Both the position numbers and the translations under genes were made by a program. Below are positions 7,520 through 16,159 of a DNA stretch of 33,349 nucleotides, piece after piece. The DNA comes from Streptacidiphilus carbonis. GTDB lineage: Bacteria > Actinomycetota > Actinomycetes > Streptomycetales > Streptomycetaceae. Within the stretch, counting starts at the first letter, position 1. Each line of letters starts with the position of its first letter. Where the stretch lies: contig NZ_BBPM01000004.1 in NCBI RefSeq assembly GCF_000787775.1, forward strand, positions 59,517 through 92,865, read 5' to 3'. The notes under the pieces were generated by a model. It ran no database searches, was not told the DNA's origin, and worked only from the letters and a program-made list of their open reading frames with translations.

Positions 7520-8451
7520 CCTGGACGGACGACCTGCGCGCCTTGGCGCCCCTCGCCGCCCGGGCTCCCAGCCCGCACAACGCCCAGCCCTGGACCTTCG
7601 ACTTCACCGACGACGCGCTGACCATCGGCTGGGACCCGGCCCGCGCGCTGCCGGCCGGCGACCCCACCCGGCGGGACCTCCACCTCTGCCTCGGCGGCTG
7701 CGTCGAGACCTGGCTGATCGCGGCCGCCGACGCAGGCATCGACATCCGTGCCGAGATCTTCGTCGACGAGTCCACCCGTACCGTGGCCCGGCTGCTCCCC
7801 GCCGACACCCCCTACGCCACCGACTTCGCCTCCGCCGACATCGCCGCGCGGGCCTGCGCCCGTGGCGCGCACCTGGCCGCACGCCTCGACCCGGAGCAGA
7901 TCGCCCGCGCCCGGCTGCAGTTGACCACCGCGGGGCTGACCGAGCTGCCTTCGCGGGAGCTGGCCGACCTCGCCGTCCGGGCCGACCGCCGGCTGTGGTC
8001 CGCGCCCGGCGTCGCCGCTGAGCTGCGCTCCTGGCTGCGGTTGACGCCCCGTCATCCCCGGTACCACCAGGACGGTCTCAGCTACCGGGCGCTGGCGATG
8101 TCGCGGGCCGAGGCGCTCGGTCTGCGCGCCGTGCTCGCCGCACACGCGGCCCGTCCGCTGGCGCCTCTGCTCGCGGCCACCCAGGCCGGGCTGCTGCGCC
8201 GGGAGGGCAGCGTGCTGGTCCTCAGCGGCCGTCCGGAGACCGCCGAGGAGATGGTCGCCGCCGGTCGCGAACTGGTTCGGGTCTGGTACGCGCTGGCGGC
8301 CCAGGGCATCGCGGTGCATCCGCTCAGCCAGCTGATCGACTGCGCGGAGACCGAGCGGGAGCTGCGCCGCCGGATCGGCGCCCGGCCGCTGGCGGTGTTC
8401 CGGGCCGGTCTCCCGGTCAGCGCGCCGCCCCGGTCGGCCCGGCTGCCGTAG
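7516..8451 (+). CDS. Acg-type nitroreductase-fold flavoprotein
   Basis: A 311-residue protein with the N-terminal signature RAPSPHNAQPWTF (residues 18-30), typical of the Acg family (mycobacterial Rv2032/Acg and relatives) of FMN-binding nitroreductase-like proteins. Two tandem nitroreductase-like halves are expected. Later segments fitting the family are GLSYRALAMSRAEALGLR (about residue 190) and the C-terminal ISH-like stretch HPLSQLIDCAETERELR. In this family the flavin may be bound without clear reductase activity, so the reaction cannot be stated. ATG 7516 overlaps the previous stop (ATGA). It is the last gene of the operon, and its final 35 nt overlap the convergent GH13 gene, leaving no room for a separate terminator. 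Confidence 0.75.
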   Translation: MTWTDDLRALAPLAARAPSPHNAQPWTFDFTDDALTIGWDPARALPAGDPTRRDLHLCLGGCVETWLIAAADAGIDIRAEIFVDESTRTVARLLPADTPYATDFASADIAARACARGAHLAARLDPEQIARARLQLTTAGLTELPSRELADLAVRADRRLWSAPGVAAELRSWLRLTPRHPRYHQDGLSYRALAMSRAEALGLRAVLAAHAARPLAPLLAATQAGLLRREGSVLVLSGRPETAEEMVAAGRELVRVWYALAAQGIAVHPLSQLIDCAETERELRRRIGARPLAVFRAGLPVSAPPRSARLP

Positions 8452-9751
8452 CCACCAGCCAGCCTGCGCCGGTGAGTTCGGCCTCCCCGTCGCGCACCGT
8501 GCCGGGCCCTGCGGCATGCCGCCACTCCCCCTCGGCGGGCGGCAGCCCGGGCAGCGGCAGCCGGACCGGGTCGTCGCCCAGGCTGAGCGCCACGGCGAGG
8601 ATCTGCTGACCGTCCGTCACCGTGTAGACCAGGGTGGCGTCGGTCAGCAGCCGGACCGAGGTGCGGGCCCGGGTCAGCCAGGGATGGCGCCGGCGCAGGC
8701 CGATCAGCTGCTGGTGCAGGCGGTGGTGCACCGCCCCGTGGGGCGCCAGTCCGCCCGGCAGCGGGGGGAAGGCCGGGCGGACCGCGTCGTCCCCGCCCTC
8801 CCGCTCCTCCTTGACCCCGCGGAAGGCCTGCTCGTCACCGGAGTAGACGGACGGATGCCCGCCGACGGTGAGCAGCACCGCGAGGGCCGGGGCCAGGTGC
8901 CGCTCGTCGTCGAGCCTGCTGGCGATCCGGGTCACATCGTGGTTGCCGAGGAAGGTCATCGGGACGAAGGTGTCGAGCAGCGCGTTGTGCCGGTCCAGCG
9001 CCCAGGCCAGCTCGAACAGGTTGCGGTCGTTGCAGGAGCTCCAGAGCGCCTTCCAGAGCTCGTACTGGGTGACCGAGTCCAGGCCCCCCTTGTCCACGAA
9101 GGCCGGGTAGTCCCCGTGGATCACCTCGCCGACGAACCAGGCGTCCGGGTGGCGCGCTCTGACCCGGTCGGTGACGGTGCGCCAGAAGGCGTGCGGGACG
9201 GCGTAGGCGGCGTCCAGGCGCCAGCCGGCGATGCCGAGTTCCAGCCAGTGGCACATCACCTCGACCACATGGTCGGCGACGGCGGGTTCGTCGTGGTTGA
9301 GCGCGACCAGCCGGTGGTGGCCCTCGAAGGTGCGGTAGTCGCCGGTGGCCGGGTCGACGGTGAACCAGGTGGCGTACCGGGAGTCGCGGCCGCGGGCGTC
9401 CACGTCGGCGAAGGCCGGAAAGCTGCGGCCGACATGGTTGAAGACACCGTCCAGGATGACCCGCACCCCGCGTTCCGCGGCCTGTCCGACCAGCCGGCGC
9501 AGATCGTCCTCGGTGCCCAGCCGGGAGTCGATCCGCAGATGGTCGACGGTGTCGTAGCCGTGCGTCTCGGAGGCGAAGACCGGACCGAGCGCCAGGCCGT
9601 TGCAGCCGAGCCCGACCAGGTAGTCCAGCCAGTCGCCCAGCCGGTCCAGACGGTGCGCCGGGGACGTGTCCGGCGGCAGCGCCTGCGGCTCGGCCCCGGT
9701 GAAGCCCAGCGGATAGACCTGCCACCAGATCGCGTGCTCGGACCAGCGCAT
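8417..9751 (-). CDS. Intracellular GH13 alpha-amylase-family glycosidase
   Basis: A 444-residue (beta/alpha)8 enzyme with all four GH13 conserved regions: I DGVFNHVG, II GWRLDAAYA with the nucleophile Asp180, III FVGEVIHG with the acid/base Glu209, and IV FLGNHDVTRI with the stabiliser Asp272. No signal peptide is present, so it probably acts in the cytoplasm on maltooligosaccharides or related alpha-glucans; exact specificity (alpha-amylase, cyclomaltodextrinase or alpha-glucosidase type) cannot be read from motifs. An aromatic-rich start RWSEHAIWWQVYPLGF is typical of the barrel beginning. ATG 9751 is preferred over an in-frame upstream start at 9817 because it directly precedes the barrel and has GAGGGGG in front of it. 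Its 3' end overlaps the convergent Acg-type gene by 35 nt. Confidence 0.88.
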   Translation of the reverse strand: MRWSEHAIWWQVYPLGFTGAEPQALPPDTSPAHRLDRLGDWLDYLVGLGCNGLALGPVFASETHGYDTVDHLRIDSRLGTEDDLRRLVGQAAERGVRVILDGVFNHVGRSFPAFADVDARGRDSRYATWFTVDPATGDYRTFEGHHRLVALNHDEPAVADHVVEVMCHWLELGIAGWRLDAAYAVPHAFWRTVTDRVRARHPDAWFVGEVIHGDYPAFVDKGGLDSVTQYELWKALWSSCNDRNLFELAWALDRHNALLDTFVPMTFLGNHDVTRIASRLDDERHLAPALAVLLTVGGHPSVYSGDEQAFRGVKEEREGGDDAVRPAFPPLPGGLAPHGAVHHRLHQQLIGLRRRHPWLTRARTSVRLLTDATLVYTVTDGQQILAVALSLGDDPVRLPLPGLPPAEGEWRHAAGPGTVRDGEAELTGAGWLVATAAGPTGAAR

Positions 9752-9865
9752 GGCGCGTTCCCCCTCAGTGGGTCGCCGTCGGATCGGACGTGGGCCGTCC
9801 GCGGACACACGGTCCACCGGAGATGCTGCCAGGCGGAGCCCCGCACTGCCGGTAGGCGTGACCCT

Positions 9866-9893
9866 GCCCAGCGCGGCGGCGTGCGCGCTGGGC
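9866..9893 (-). terminator. Distal hairpin of a tandem terminator
   Basis: GCCCAGCGCG (9866-9875) pairs perfectly with CGCGCTGGGC (9884-9893) across an 8-nt loop. It lies downstream of the hairpin at 9916-9964 in the direction of leftward transcription and upstream of the GH13 start. Confidence 0.55.
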
Positions 9894-9915
9894 GTGCTGC
9901 GGGGACCACCGCGGC

Positions 9916-9964
9916 AGCGGGCCCGGCGCGGCTGCCGCCTCCGGCGGCACCGGCCGGGCCCGCT
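9916..9964 (-). terminator. Nested hairpin terminator after the thioredoxin-fold gene
   Basis: AGCGGGCCCGGC (9916-9927) pairs perfectly with GCCGGGCCCGCT (9953-9964). The interior holds a second hairpin, GCCGCC (9934-9939) with GGCGGC (9943-9948). It starts 36 nt past the stop of the leftward gene ending at 10001. Confidence 0.65.
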
Positions 9965-10000
9965 ACGAGCTCTCGTCCTGCCTCACACCCGATTCTTGCG

Positions 10001-10969
10001 TCAGGGAGTGCTTGCCGAGGGGGAAGCCGCCGCGGAGGCGGAGGCGGAGTCGCTCGGGCCGGTGACCACGACGACCGAGCCCGCCATCGGCGCGGCCTTG
10101 GCCGCCTTGATCACCGCGTCGGTCAGCTGCTCCGGGCTGATCATGGAGCCGCTGCCGACCAGGGCCACCGGCGTGCTGTTCGGGGCGGCGGTGGCCGTCG
10201 AGGTGGGTGCGGCACTGGCACTGGCGCTGCTGTCGGCGACCGTGGTGGTCATGGTGAGCACCGGGGCGCTGCCGTAGCCGGCCGCGGCGAAGTCCTTCTG
10301 CGAGTCCTGCACCCACACCTTGTGGTTGCCCTTGTCCACACAGCTGCGGAACACGTCCGTATCCAGGGCCTTGACCTTCTTGGAGAGCCTGATCAGCTCC
10401 GCGGTCGACCCGTAGGCGTCATCGCTCGGATCGGTCGGCTGATTCTCCAGCAGCACCTTGCGGTACCTGGCGAAGTCCGCGACCGAGGTGTCGACGGCAC
10501 AGGCCAGCGCGTTCCCGGCCTCCAGCGAGCCGTTCCCGCCGTGGGCCGCGTCCATCCCGGTGATCTCGCGGTACTCGACGTTGGTCGACCCGGAGCCGAC
10601 CAGCTGTGCCAGTGTGGCGTCGTACTTCTGTGCGAAGGCCAGCGAGGCCGGGTCGCGCATGTCCTCGTACACGGTCAGGGTGACCGACGCGTGGCCCCAG
10701 ACCGGCACCGCCAGGTTCTGCTTCCCGGTGGCCGTGGTCGGCGGGCTGAGCGTCTTGGCCTTGTGGTCGCGCACCAGCGAGCCGACGAACCCGGCCGCCA
10801 CGAACACCGCGACCACCCCGATCCCGGCGACCACCCAGCGCCGCGCCGACGAGCGCCGCACCGTGTCGGCTCCGGCGGGCCCGCCGGCCTTGTCCTGCTG
10901 GGTCCCGTTGGCCGCCGGGCCCTTGTCCGCGGAGTCTGCGGAGCCTGCGGAGTCTGCGGAGCGCTTCAT
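10001..10969 (-). CDS. Membrane-anchored DsbA/thioredoxin-fold-like protein lacking CXXC
   Basis: A 322-residue protein with a low-complexity cytoplasmic N-terminus, one transmembrane helix (about residues 45-66, RWVVAGIGVVAVFVAAG) and an extracytoplasmic domain. The layout and the segment VTLTVYEDMRDPASLAFAQ (about 95-114) match actinobacterial DsbA-like (thioredoxin_4) anchored proteins, where a CPxC-type motif would normally sit at this spot. Here it reads EDMRDPAS with no cysteine. Two other cysteines (ALACAVD, FRSCVD) remain. The C-terminus is Ser/Ala-rich. It is therefore probably not a thiol oxidoreductase; a structural or chaperone role is possible. ATG 10969 has GAGGA about 8 nt upstream. 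It lies 93 nt downstream of the GT-C glycosyltransferase gene on the same strand and ends in tandem hairpins. Confidence 0.65.
   Translation of the reverse strand: MKRSADSAGSADSADKGPAANGTQQDKAGGPAGADTVRRSSARRWVVAGIGVVAVFVAAGFVGSLVRDHKAKTLSPPTTATGKQNLAVPVWGHASVTLTVYEDMRDPASLAFAQKYDATLAQLVGSGSTNVEYREITGMDAAHGGNGSLEAGNALACAVDTSVADFARYRKVLLENQPTDPSDDAYGSTAELIRLSKKVKALDTDVFRSCVDKGNHKVWVQDSQKDFAAAGYGSAPVLTMTTTVADSSASASAAPTSTATAAPNSTPVALVGSGSMISPEQLTDAVIKAAKAAPMAGSVVVVTGPSDSASASAAASPSASTP
10928..10963 (-). repeat. Four 9-bp tandem repeats inside a coding N-terminus
   Basis: On the plus strand the units are CGCGGAGTC, TGCGGAGCC, TGCGGAGTC and TGCGGAGCG. They encode the SADSAGSADSAD stretch at the start of the thioredoxin-fold protein. 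A unit of 9 bp keeps frame, so copy number could vary without disrupting the gene. Confidence 0.7.
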
Positions 10970-11062
10970 TCAGCTTTTCCTCGTGGAGTTCATCAGCATG
11001 GCCTGAGCCACCGACCGTCCAGCTGTGCACCGGAAAGGATGCCATGGCTGGGTGGGAGACTC

Positions 11063-12631
11063 TCACTCGGGGACGCGGCAGGTCTGAGGATCCTTGAGGC
11101 GGTAGATCACCGTGGTGCCGTCGGTGCCCACCTCCCGGTAGTGGGCCGCCAGCAGGGCCCGCATCGGGGCGATGTACTCGGGGGCGTAGGGCGCGCCGCC
11201 GGAGTCGTCCACCACCACCTCGGGCAGCTGCTCGGACATCTCCGCGTCGAACGTCTTCCAGGCGTTGGGCATCCCGTCGGCCACGCCCACGCTCTCCGGG
11301 TTCCGCCCGCCGGAGTAGTTGGTGAGCAGGCCCGCGGTGAGGTACCGGGTGGCGGGCTTGCGGTCGGCCAGCCAGTACATCTCCGGGTGCATGCCCCAGA
11401 CCAGGACCGAGTCCTGCGGCTTGGTGTCCTTGGTCACCTCGGCGGCCACCGACTCGGCGTGCTGCAGCGGCTGGTGCGGCCAGAGGAAGCCGAGCGCGAC
11501 GAAGGCGGCACTGGCTGCCAGCGAGTAGATCAGCACCGGCTTCCAGCGGGCCGCCCCCTTGGCCACCGCGCCGACGCCGAGCAGCACCAGCGGCGGGATC
11601 AGCTGCAGGTAGTAGTGGCCGAAGAAGTGGAATCCGGTGATCACGCCGAGACCCGAGGAGCCGAACCAGATCCACAGGTCGGCGTCCTCCCGGACCCGGC
11701 GCCAGCGCCGGGCCAGGGGCACCAGCAGCCCCATCGCGGCGACCGCCAGGATCGCGGCGTTGCCGAAGGCCCGTCCCAGCATGTTCAGCCAGGCGCCGTC
11801 CAGCGAGGCGTACTCGCTACTGCCGGTGATCACCCAGAAGGCGAAGTTCTTGACCCCGGTCGACAGCGCGATCACCACGACCGGCAGCCCGAAGCCGAAG
11901 CCCAGCGCGGCCAGCGAGGTCCGCGGCCGTGATCCGCCCGGCCTGCGGCTGTCCTGGCGCAGCAGCCAGAGCACGGCGAAGAGCACCGCGCCGCCGGTCT
12001 GCTTGGTCAGCGAAGCGGCGGCCACCGCGGCCCCGGCCGGGCCCCAGCGGCGGTTCTGGGCGAACCAGAAGGCGGCGGCGGTGGCCGGCAGCATGAAGAC
12101 CTCGAAGGTGGCCGCCTGGCTGTCCTCGGGCGACAGGCCGATCGAGACCAGCAGGTAGAGGACTCCGGCACCGGCGCCCGCGCGGTTGCCCCAGCGCTTG
12201 CGGGCGATCGCCGCCAGCAGCACGGCCGTGGCCAGGTGCGCGCCGATGGCCAGCACCCGCAGCGGCCACAGCGAGGTCGAGCCGAAGAGCGCGAAGGCGC
12301 CCTCGTAGAGCCAGGGCAGCAGCGGCGGCTTGCGGTCCACCACGGTGTCGTAGAGCACCCCGCCGCCGGCCAGCATGCGGGCCTGGGTGGCGAGGTAGCC
12401 CTCGTCCGGGCTCCAGACCGTCCTGGCGAAGGACGGCAGATGGGTGAGCACGGCCAGTGCCCCGTAGAGGGGCACCAGCCGGGCCCAGTAGCCCGTGCGC
12501 AGCGCTTCGCGGGCGCGTGCGGCCAGCTCGCCCGGCGAAAGGCGGCCCAGTGGCAGAGCGACCGAGCCGCTGTTCATCCTCAGCTCGGACGAGCGGCGAC
12601 GGTCCGGCGGCTGATTCGACACACAGGCCAC
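11063..12631 (-). CDS. GT-C fold membrane glycosyltransferase (GT39/ArnT-like)
   Basis: A 522-residue polytopic membrane protein. The first periplasmic loop carries the acidic motif TVWSPDEGYLATQARM followed by YDTVVDRKPPLLPWLYE, the hallmark of dolichyl/polyprenyl-phosphate-sugar-dependent GT39-like transferases. About ten hydrophobic helices follow, among them YGALAVLTHLP, LFAVLWLL, FAFWVITG and ILAVAAMGLLVPLA. A soluble C-terminal domain ends the protein (QDSVLVWGMHPEMYWL onward). The acceptor (protein, lipid or cell-wall polymer) is unknown. GTG 12631 is the longest reasonable start, but a hairpin (12635-12651) covers its putative Shine-Dalgarno. ATG 12577, which gives MNSGSVALPL, is an alternative. 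It lies 71 nt downstream of dxs on the same strand and may be co-transcribed with it. Confidence 0.75.
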   Translation of the reverse strand: MACVSNQPPDRRRSSELRMNSGSVALPLGRLSPGELAARAREALRTGYWARLVPLYGALAVLTHLPSFARTVWSPDEGYLATQARMLAGGGVLYDTVVDRKPPLLPWLYEGAFALFGSTSLWPLRVLAIGAHLATAVLLAAIARKRWGNRAGAGAGVLYLLVSIGLSPEDSQAATFEVFMLPATAAAFWFAQNRRWGPAGAAVAAASLTKQTGGAVLFAVLWLLRQDSRRPGGSRPRTSLAALGFGFGLPVVVIALSTGVKNFAFWVITGSSEYASLDGAWLNMLGRAFGNAAILAVAAMGLLVPLARRWRRVREDADLWIWFGSSGLGVITGFHFFGHYYLQLIPPLVLLGVGAVAKGAARWKPVLIYSLAASAAFVALGFLWPHQPLQHAESVAAEVTKDTKPQDSVLVWGMHPEMYWLADRKPATRYLTAGLLTNYSGGRNPESVGVADGMPNAWKTFDAEMSEQLPEVVVDDSGGAPYAPEYIAPMRALLAAHYREVGTDGTTVIYRLKDPQTCRVPE

Positions 12632-12702
12632 GCTACCCGGTCACTCCGGGTTCACGCAGGCGGGTTTTCCCGGCCATGGCAGGACCACAGCGATCGCACA
12701 GG

Positions 12703-14607
12703 TCAGACCGGCGCGCCCGCCGTCACCTTGGCCACGAAGCCGGCCACCCGCTCGGCGATCGCCGGCCCGGTGAGCCCGATCTGCTCCAGGATTTCGTTGC
12801 GGGAGGCGTGGTCCAGGAACTCCTGCGGGATGCCGAAGTCACGCAGCGGCACGTCCACCCCGGCGTCGCGCAGCGCCTGGGCGATCGTCGCGCCGACGCC
12901 GCCGACCCGGCCGTTGTCCTCGACGGTGACCACCACGCGGTGCTCCGCGGCCAGCCCGGGCAGGGCCGGGTCGACCGGCTTGACCCAGCGCGGGTCGACC
13001 ACGGTGCTGCTGATCCCCTGGGCGGCCAGCATTCCGGCGGCCTCCAGGCAGGTGGCGGCCATCGCCCCGACGGACACCAGCAGCACGTCGGCGCGGACCG
13101 GGCCGACCGGCTCGCCGCTGTCGCGCAGCACGTCCATGCCGCCGATCCGGCCCACGGCCGGGATCGCCGGGCCGACGGTGCCCTTGGAGTAGCGGACCAC
13201 GGTGGGCGCGTCGGACACCGCCACCGCCTCGCGCAGCTGCGCGCGGAGCTGGTCGGCGTCGCGCGGCGCCGCCAGCCGCAGGCCGGGGACGACCTGCAGG
13301 ATGGACATGTCCCACATGCCGTTGTGGCTGGCACCGTCGGTGCCGGTGACCCCGGCCCGGTCCAGCACGAAGGTGACCCCGCTGCGGTGCAGCGCCACGT
13401 CCATGAGGACCTGGTCGAAGCAGCGGTTGAGGAAGGTCGCGTAGACCGCGACCACCGGGTGCAGCCCGCCGGTGGCCAGCCCCGCCGCGCTGACGGCGGC
13501 GTGCTGCTCGGCGATGCCGACGTCGTAGGTCCGCTCGGGGAACTCCTTGGCGAACGGGGCCAGGCCGACCGGGTGCAGCATCGCCGCGGTGATGGCGACC
13601 AGGTCGCTCCGCTCGCGGCCGAGCGCGACCATCTCCTCGCCGAAGACCGAGGTCCAGTCCTGGCCCGCAGTCTTCACGGGGAGGCCGGTGTCGGGGTGGA
13701 TCACTCCCACGGCGTGGAAGCGGTCCTCCTCGTTCTGCTCGGCGGCGCGGTAGCCGCGGCCCTTCTGGGTCAGGCAGTGCACGATGACCGGCCCGCCGAA
13801 GCCCTTGGCGCGCTTCAGCGCCGACTCCAGCGCCTGCTCGTCGTGGCCGTCGATCGGGCCGATGTACTTCAGGCCCAGGTCCTCGAACATGCCCTGCGGG
13901 GCGATGAAGTCCTTGAGGCCCTTCTTGGCGCCGTGCAGCGTCTCGAAGATCTGCTGGCCGACCACCGGGGTGCGCTGCAGCGCGTCCTTGCCCCAGGTGA
14001 GGAAGCGCTCGTAGCCCTGGGTGGTGCGCAGGGTGGCCAGGTGGTTGGCCATGCCGCCGATGGTGGGCGAGTAGGAGCGCTCGTTGTCGTTGACCACGAT
14101 GATCAGCGGACGGTCCTGGGCCTCGGCGATGTTGTTCAGCGCCTCCCAGGCCATCCCGCCGGTCAGCGCGCCGTCGCCGATCACCGCGACCACGCTGCGG
14201 TCCGTCAGGCCCTGCAGCTCGTTGGCCTTGGCCAGGCCGTCGGCGTAGCCGAGCACGGTGGAGGCGTGCGAGTTCTCGATCACGTCGTGCTCGGACTCGG
14301 CCCGGGACGGATAGCCGGACAGGCCGCCCCTGACCCGCAGTCGGGAGAAGTCCTGACGGCCCGTGAGCAGCTTGTGGACGTAGCTCTGGTGCCCGGTGTC
14401 GAAGAGCACCCGGTCCTTCGGGGAGTCGAACACCCGGTGCAGCGCCAGGGTCAGTTCGACCACGCCGAGGTTGGGGCCGAGGTGGCCGCCCGTCTTGGAC
14501 ACCTCCTCGACCAGGAAGCCGCGGATCTCCTCGGCCAGGACGCTGAGCTGCCCCGGGGTGAGCCGGTCCAGGTCGCGGGGTCCCCGAATGCGGGTCAGCA
14601 GGGCCAC
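12703..14607 (-). CDS. dxs: 1-deoxy-D-xylulose-5-phosphate synthase
   Basis: A 634-residue thiamine-diphosphate enzyme that condenses pyruvate and glyceraldehyde 3-phosphate to DXP, the first step of the MEP isoprenoid pathway. The N-terminus [19 protein letters not shown] and [20 protein letters not shown] (His for ThDP activation) are diagnostic. The ThDP/metal motif is [18 protein letters not shown]. The transketolase-type central domain follows with [15 protein letters not shown] and the C-terminal domain with [13 protein letters not shown]. The length is as expected for the family. The GTG start at 14607 is chosen over longer open sequence because AAGGAGGAA ends about 5 nt upstream and the conserved protein begins there. 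A hairpin terminator (14725-14756) and a longer one lie between it and the upstream sugar-transport operon, so dxs probably has its own promoter. Confidence 0.96.
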   Translation of the reverse strand: MALLTRIRGPRDLDRLTPGQLSVLAEEIRGFLVEEVSKTGGHLGPNLGVVELTLALHRVFDSPKDRVLFDTGHQSYVHKLLTGRQDFSRLRVRGGLSGYPSRAESEHDVIENSHASTVLGYADGLAKANELQGLTDRSVVAVIGDGALTGGMAWEALNNIAEAQDRPLIIVVNDNERSYSPTIGGMANHLATLRTTQGYERFLTWGKDALQRTPVVGQQIFETLHGAKKGLKDFIAPQGMFEDLGLKYIGPIDGHDEQALESALKRAKGFGGPVIVHCLTQKGRGYRAAEQNEEDRFHAVGVIHPDTGLPVKTAGQDWTSVFGEEMVALGRERSDLVAITAAMLHPVGLAPFAKEFPERTYDVGIAEQHAAVSAAGLATGGLHPVVAVYATFLNRCFDQVLMDVALHRSGVTFVLDRAGVTGTDGASHNGMWDMSILQVVPGLRLAAPRDADQLRAQLREAVAVSDAPTVVRYSKGTVGPAIPAVGRIGGMDVLRDSGEPVGPVRADVLLVSVGAMAATCLEAAGMLAAQGISSTVVDPRWVKPVDPALPGLAAEHRVVVTVEDNGRVGGVGATIAQALRDAGVDVPLRDFGIPQEFLDHASRNEILEQIGLTGPAIAERVAGFVAKVTAGAPV

Positions 14608-14724
14608 CCGTTCCTCCTTGCGTCGTCGACTCCGTCGTCGTAGGTCCACGGAGAGACATGAGTCTAGTAGGGACTGCTCCGAACGGGGGCACCCGAGGTC
14701 CCGGCCGGGTCGCGGGCATGCGAA

Positions 14725-14756
14725 TGCCCGGCACCGGAGCGGTACGGTGCCGGGCA
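14725..14756 (-). terminator. Hairpin between xylH and dxs
   Basis: TGCCCGGCACC (14725-14735) pairs perfectly with GGTGCCGGGCA (14746-14756) over a 10-nt loop. It is the second of two stem-loops met by transcripts leaving xylH, and it lies about 120 nt before the dxs start. It could also fold in the dxs leader. Confidence 0.5.
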
Positions 14757-14791
14757 GTCGGCGTGGTGCGGGGTGTCCCCGCATCTCGCAG

Positions 14792-14855
14792 CCACCGGCC
14801 GGCCCGGGGCGGACCTCCCCCTCAGAGGTCCGCCCCGGGGCGGTTCGGCCGGTGG
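14792..14855 (-). terminator. Long hairpin terminator of the xylFGH operon
   Basis: An inner 15-bp perfect stem, CCCGGGGCGGACCTC (14803-14817) with 14825-14839, has a 7-nt loop. An outer 10-bp perfect stem, CCACCGGCCG (14792-14801) with CGGCCGGTGG (14846-14855), extends it with only a small internal bulge. About 25 paired bases make it one of the strongest hairpins in the window. It lies about 40 nt past the xylH stop. Confidence 0.8.
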
Positions 14856-14893
14856 GGCCGGTGGAGCGTCGGAGCCGGTGGAGCAGCAGTGCC

Positions 14894-16159
14894 TCAGGCG
14901 CGGCCGGAGGACTTCTGGGTGCGGCGCGACAGCGAGTCGACGACCACGGCGGCAAGCAGCACGCCACCGGTGATCATGTACTGCACCGACTGGGCCTCGC
15001 CGAGCATGAACAGGCCGGCGTTGATGGACTCGATGACCAGCATGCCGAGCAGGGCCGACCAGACCTTGCCGCGCCCGCCGAAGAGGCTGGTGCCGCCGAT
15101 GACCGCGGCCGCGATGGCCATCATCAGGTTGTTGGGGTCGGAACCGCCCTGGTTGGCGGAGCTGATCGTCGCGGAGATGACCAGGCCGCCCAGCGCGGCG
15201 AAGAAGCCGGCGATGGAGTAGACCGAGATCCGGATCGCGGCGACGTTGATACCGGCGCGACGGCTGGCCTCGATGTTGCCGCCGACCGCGAAGATCTTGC
15301 GGCCGTAGCTGGTACGGCGCAGCACGAAGTCGCAGATGATCAGCGCGGCGAGGAAGAACACCAGGTTGTTGGGAACGCCCTTGTGCAGGTTGAGCACGTA
15401 GGCGGAGCCGAACGCGGCGACCGCCAGCACGGCCGTGCGCAGCACGACCTCGCTGGTGGGACGGAACGGGACCTTGGCGCGGCGGCGGCGGCCCTGCTCG
15501 CTCAGGCTGCTGAACAGCATGGCGGCCACGCCGACCGCGGCGAGGATGTAGGCGCCGGAGATGTCGCCGTTCAGGAAGAAGCTGTTGCCGCCGAAGAGGT
15601 GGATCAGCCCGGTGTCCGGCAGGTTGATGGTGCCGGTGTCGCCGAGCAGCCACAGCATCAGGCCGTTCCAGCCCAGGAAGCCGGCCAGGGTGACCACGAA
15701 GGCCGGGACGCCGATCTTGGCGAACACGAAGCCGTGGATCGCGCCGATGACGGCGCCGGTGGCCAGGGCCGCCAGGGTGGCGAGCCAGAGGTTGACCCCG
15801 TGGGTGACCGAGAGCACGGCGAAGATGGCCGCGGCCAGACCGCTGACCGAGCCCACCGAGAGGTCGATCTCGCCCAGCAGCAGGACGAAGACCAGCCCGA
15901 TGGAGAGCGTGCCGATGCCCACCATGTAGTAGGCGATGTACTCGAAGTTGGAGGCCGACAGGAAGTTGCCGTTGGAGGCGGCGAAGGCGGCCCAGATGAC
16001 GATCAGGCCGATGATCACGGGCAGGGAGCCGAGCTCACCGCCGCGGATCTTCCGCTTGAACTCGCTGATGTACCCGGAGAAGCCCTGCTCGCGGACGAGC
16101 AGTCGGGGGTCCACGGCCTGCTGGACCGCGGGGGCGGGGGTCTCGATGTTGTTGCTCAC
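14894..16159 (-). CDS. xylH: Sugar ABC transporter permease, XylH-like
   Basis: A 421-residue integral membrane permease of the ribose/xylose (BPD_transp_2) family, forming the channel for sugar import with the ATPase and binding protein encoded upstream. The cytoplasmic N-terminus (about 45 residues) precedes roughly ten helices, starting [17 protein letters not shown]. The family motif [15 protein letters not shown] is present, as are [21 protein letters not shown] (EAA-like coupling loop) and [14 protein letters not shown]. The length and insertion between helices match XylH rather than the shorter RbsC. The ATG at 16159 overlaps the end of the ATPase gene by 4 nt. Xylose as substrate is inferred from family resemblance and from the ROK regulator beside the operon, as in the Streptomyces coelicolor rok7B7-xylFGH locus. 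Confidence 0.85.
   Translation of the reverse strand: MSNNIETPAPAVQQAVDPRLLVREQGFSGYISEFKRKIRGGELGSLPVIIGLIVIWAAFAASNGNFLSASNFEYIAYYMVGIGTLSIGLVFVLLLGEIDLSVGSVSGLAAAIFAVLSVTHGVNLWLATLAALATGAVIGAIHGFVFAKIGVPAFVVTLAGFLGWNGLMLWLLGDTGTINLPDTGLIHLFGGNSFFLNGDISGAYILAAVGVAAMLFSSLSEQGRRRRAKVPFRPTSEVVLRTAVLAVAAFGSAYVLNLHKGVPNNLVFFLAALIICDFVLRRTSYGRKIFAVGGNIEASRRAGINVAAIRISVYSIAGFFAALGGLVISATISSANQGGSDPNNLMMAIAAAVIGGTSLFGGRGKVWSALLGMLVIESINAGLFMLGEAQSVQYMITGGVLLAAVVVDSLSRRTQKSSGRA

Noticed and set aside
10970-10999. Nine-codon upstream frame (MLMNSTRKS, stop) ending directly before the ATG of the thioredoxin-fold gene
   Set aside because: It contains the natural SD of the downstream gene and has no separate SD; regulation by it is not supported.
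8516-11932. Very long open frames on the opposite strand of real genes (also at 320-2050, 12457-14643 and 24905-27787)
   Set aside because: They are by-products of GC-biased third codon positions; they have Arg/Pro/Gly-rich or His-rich low-complexity products and no domain motifs.
12635-12651. ACCCGG-TCACT-CCGGGT hairpin upstream of the glycosyltransferase GTG
   Set aside because: Six base pairs only, and its meaning depends on an uncertain start codon; noted in the gene entry but not called as a riboregulator.
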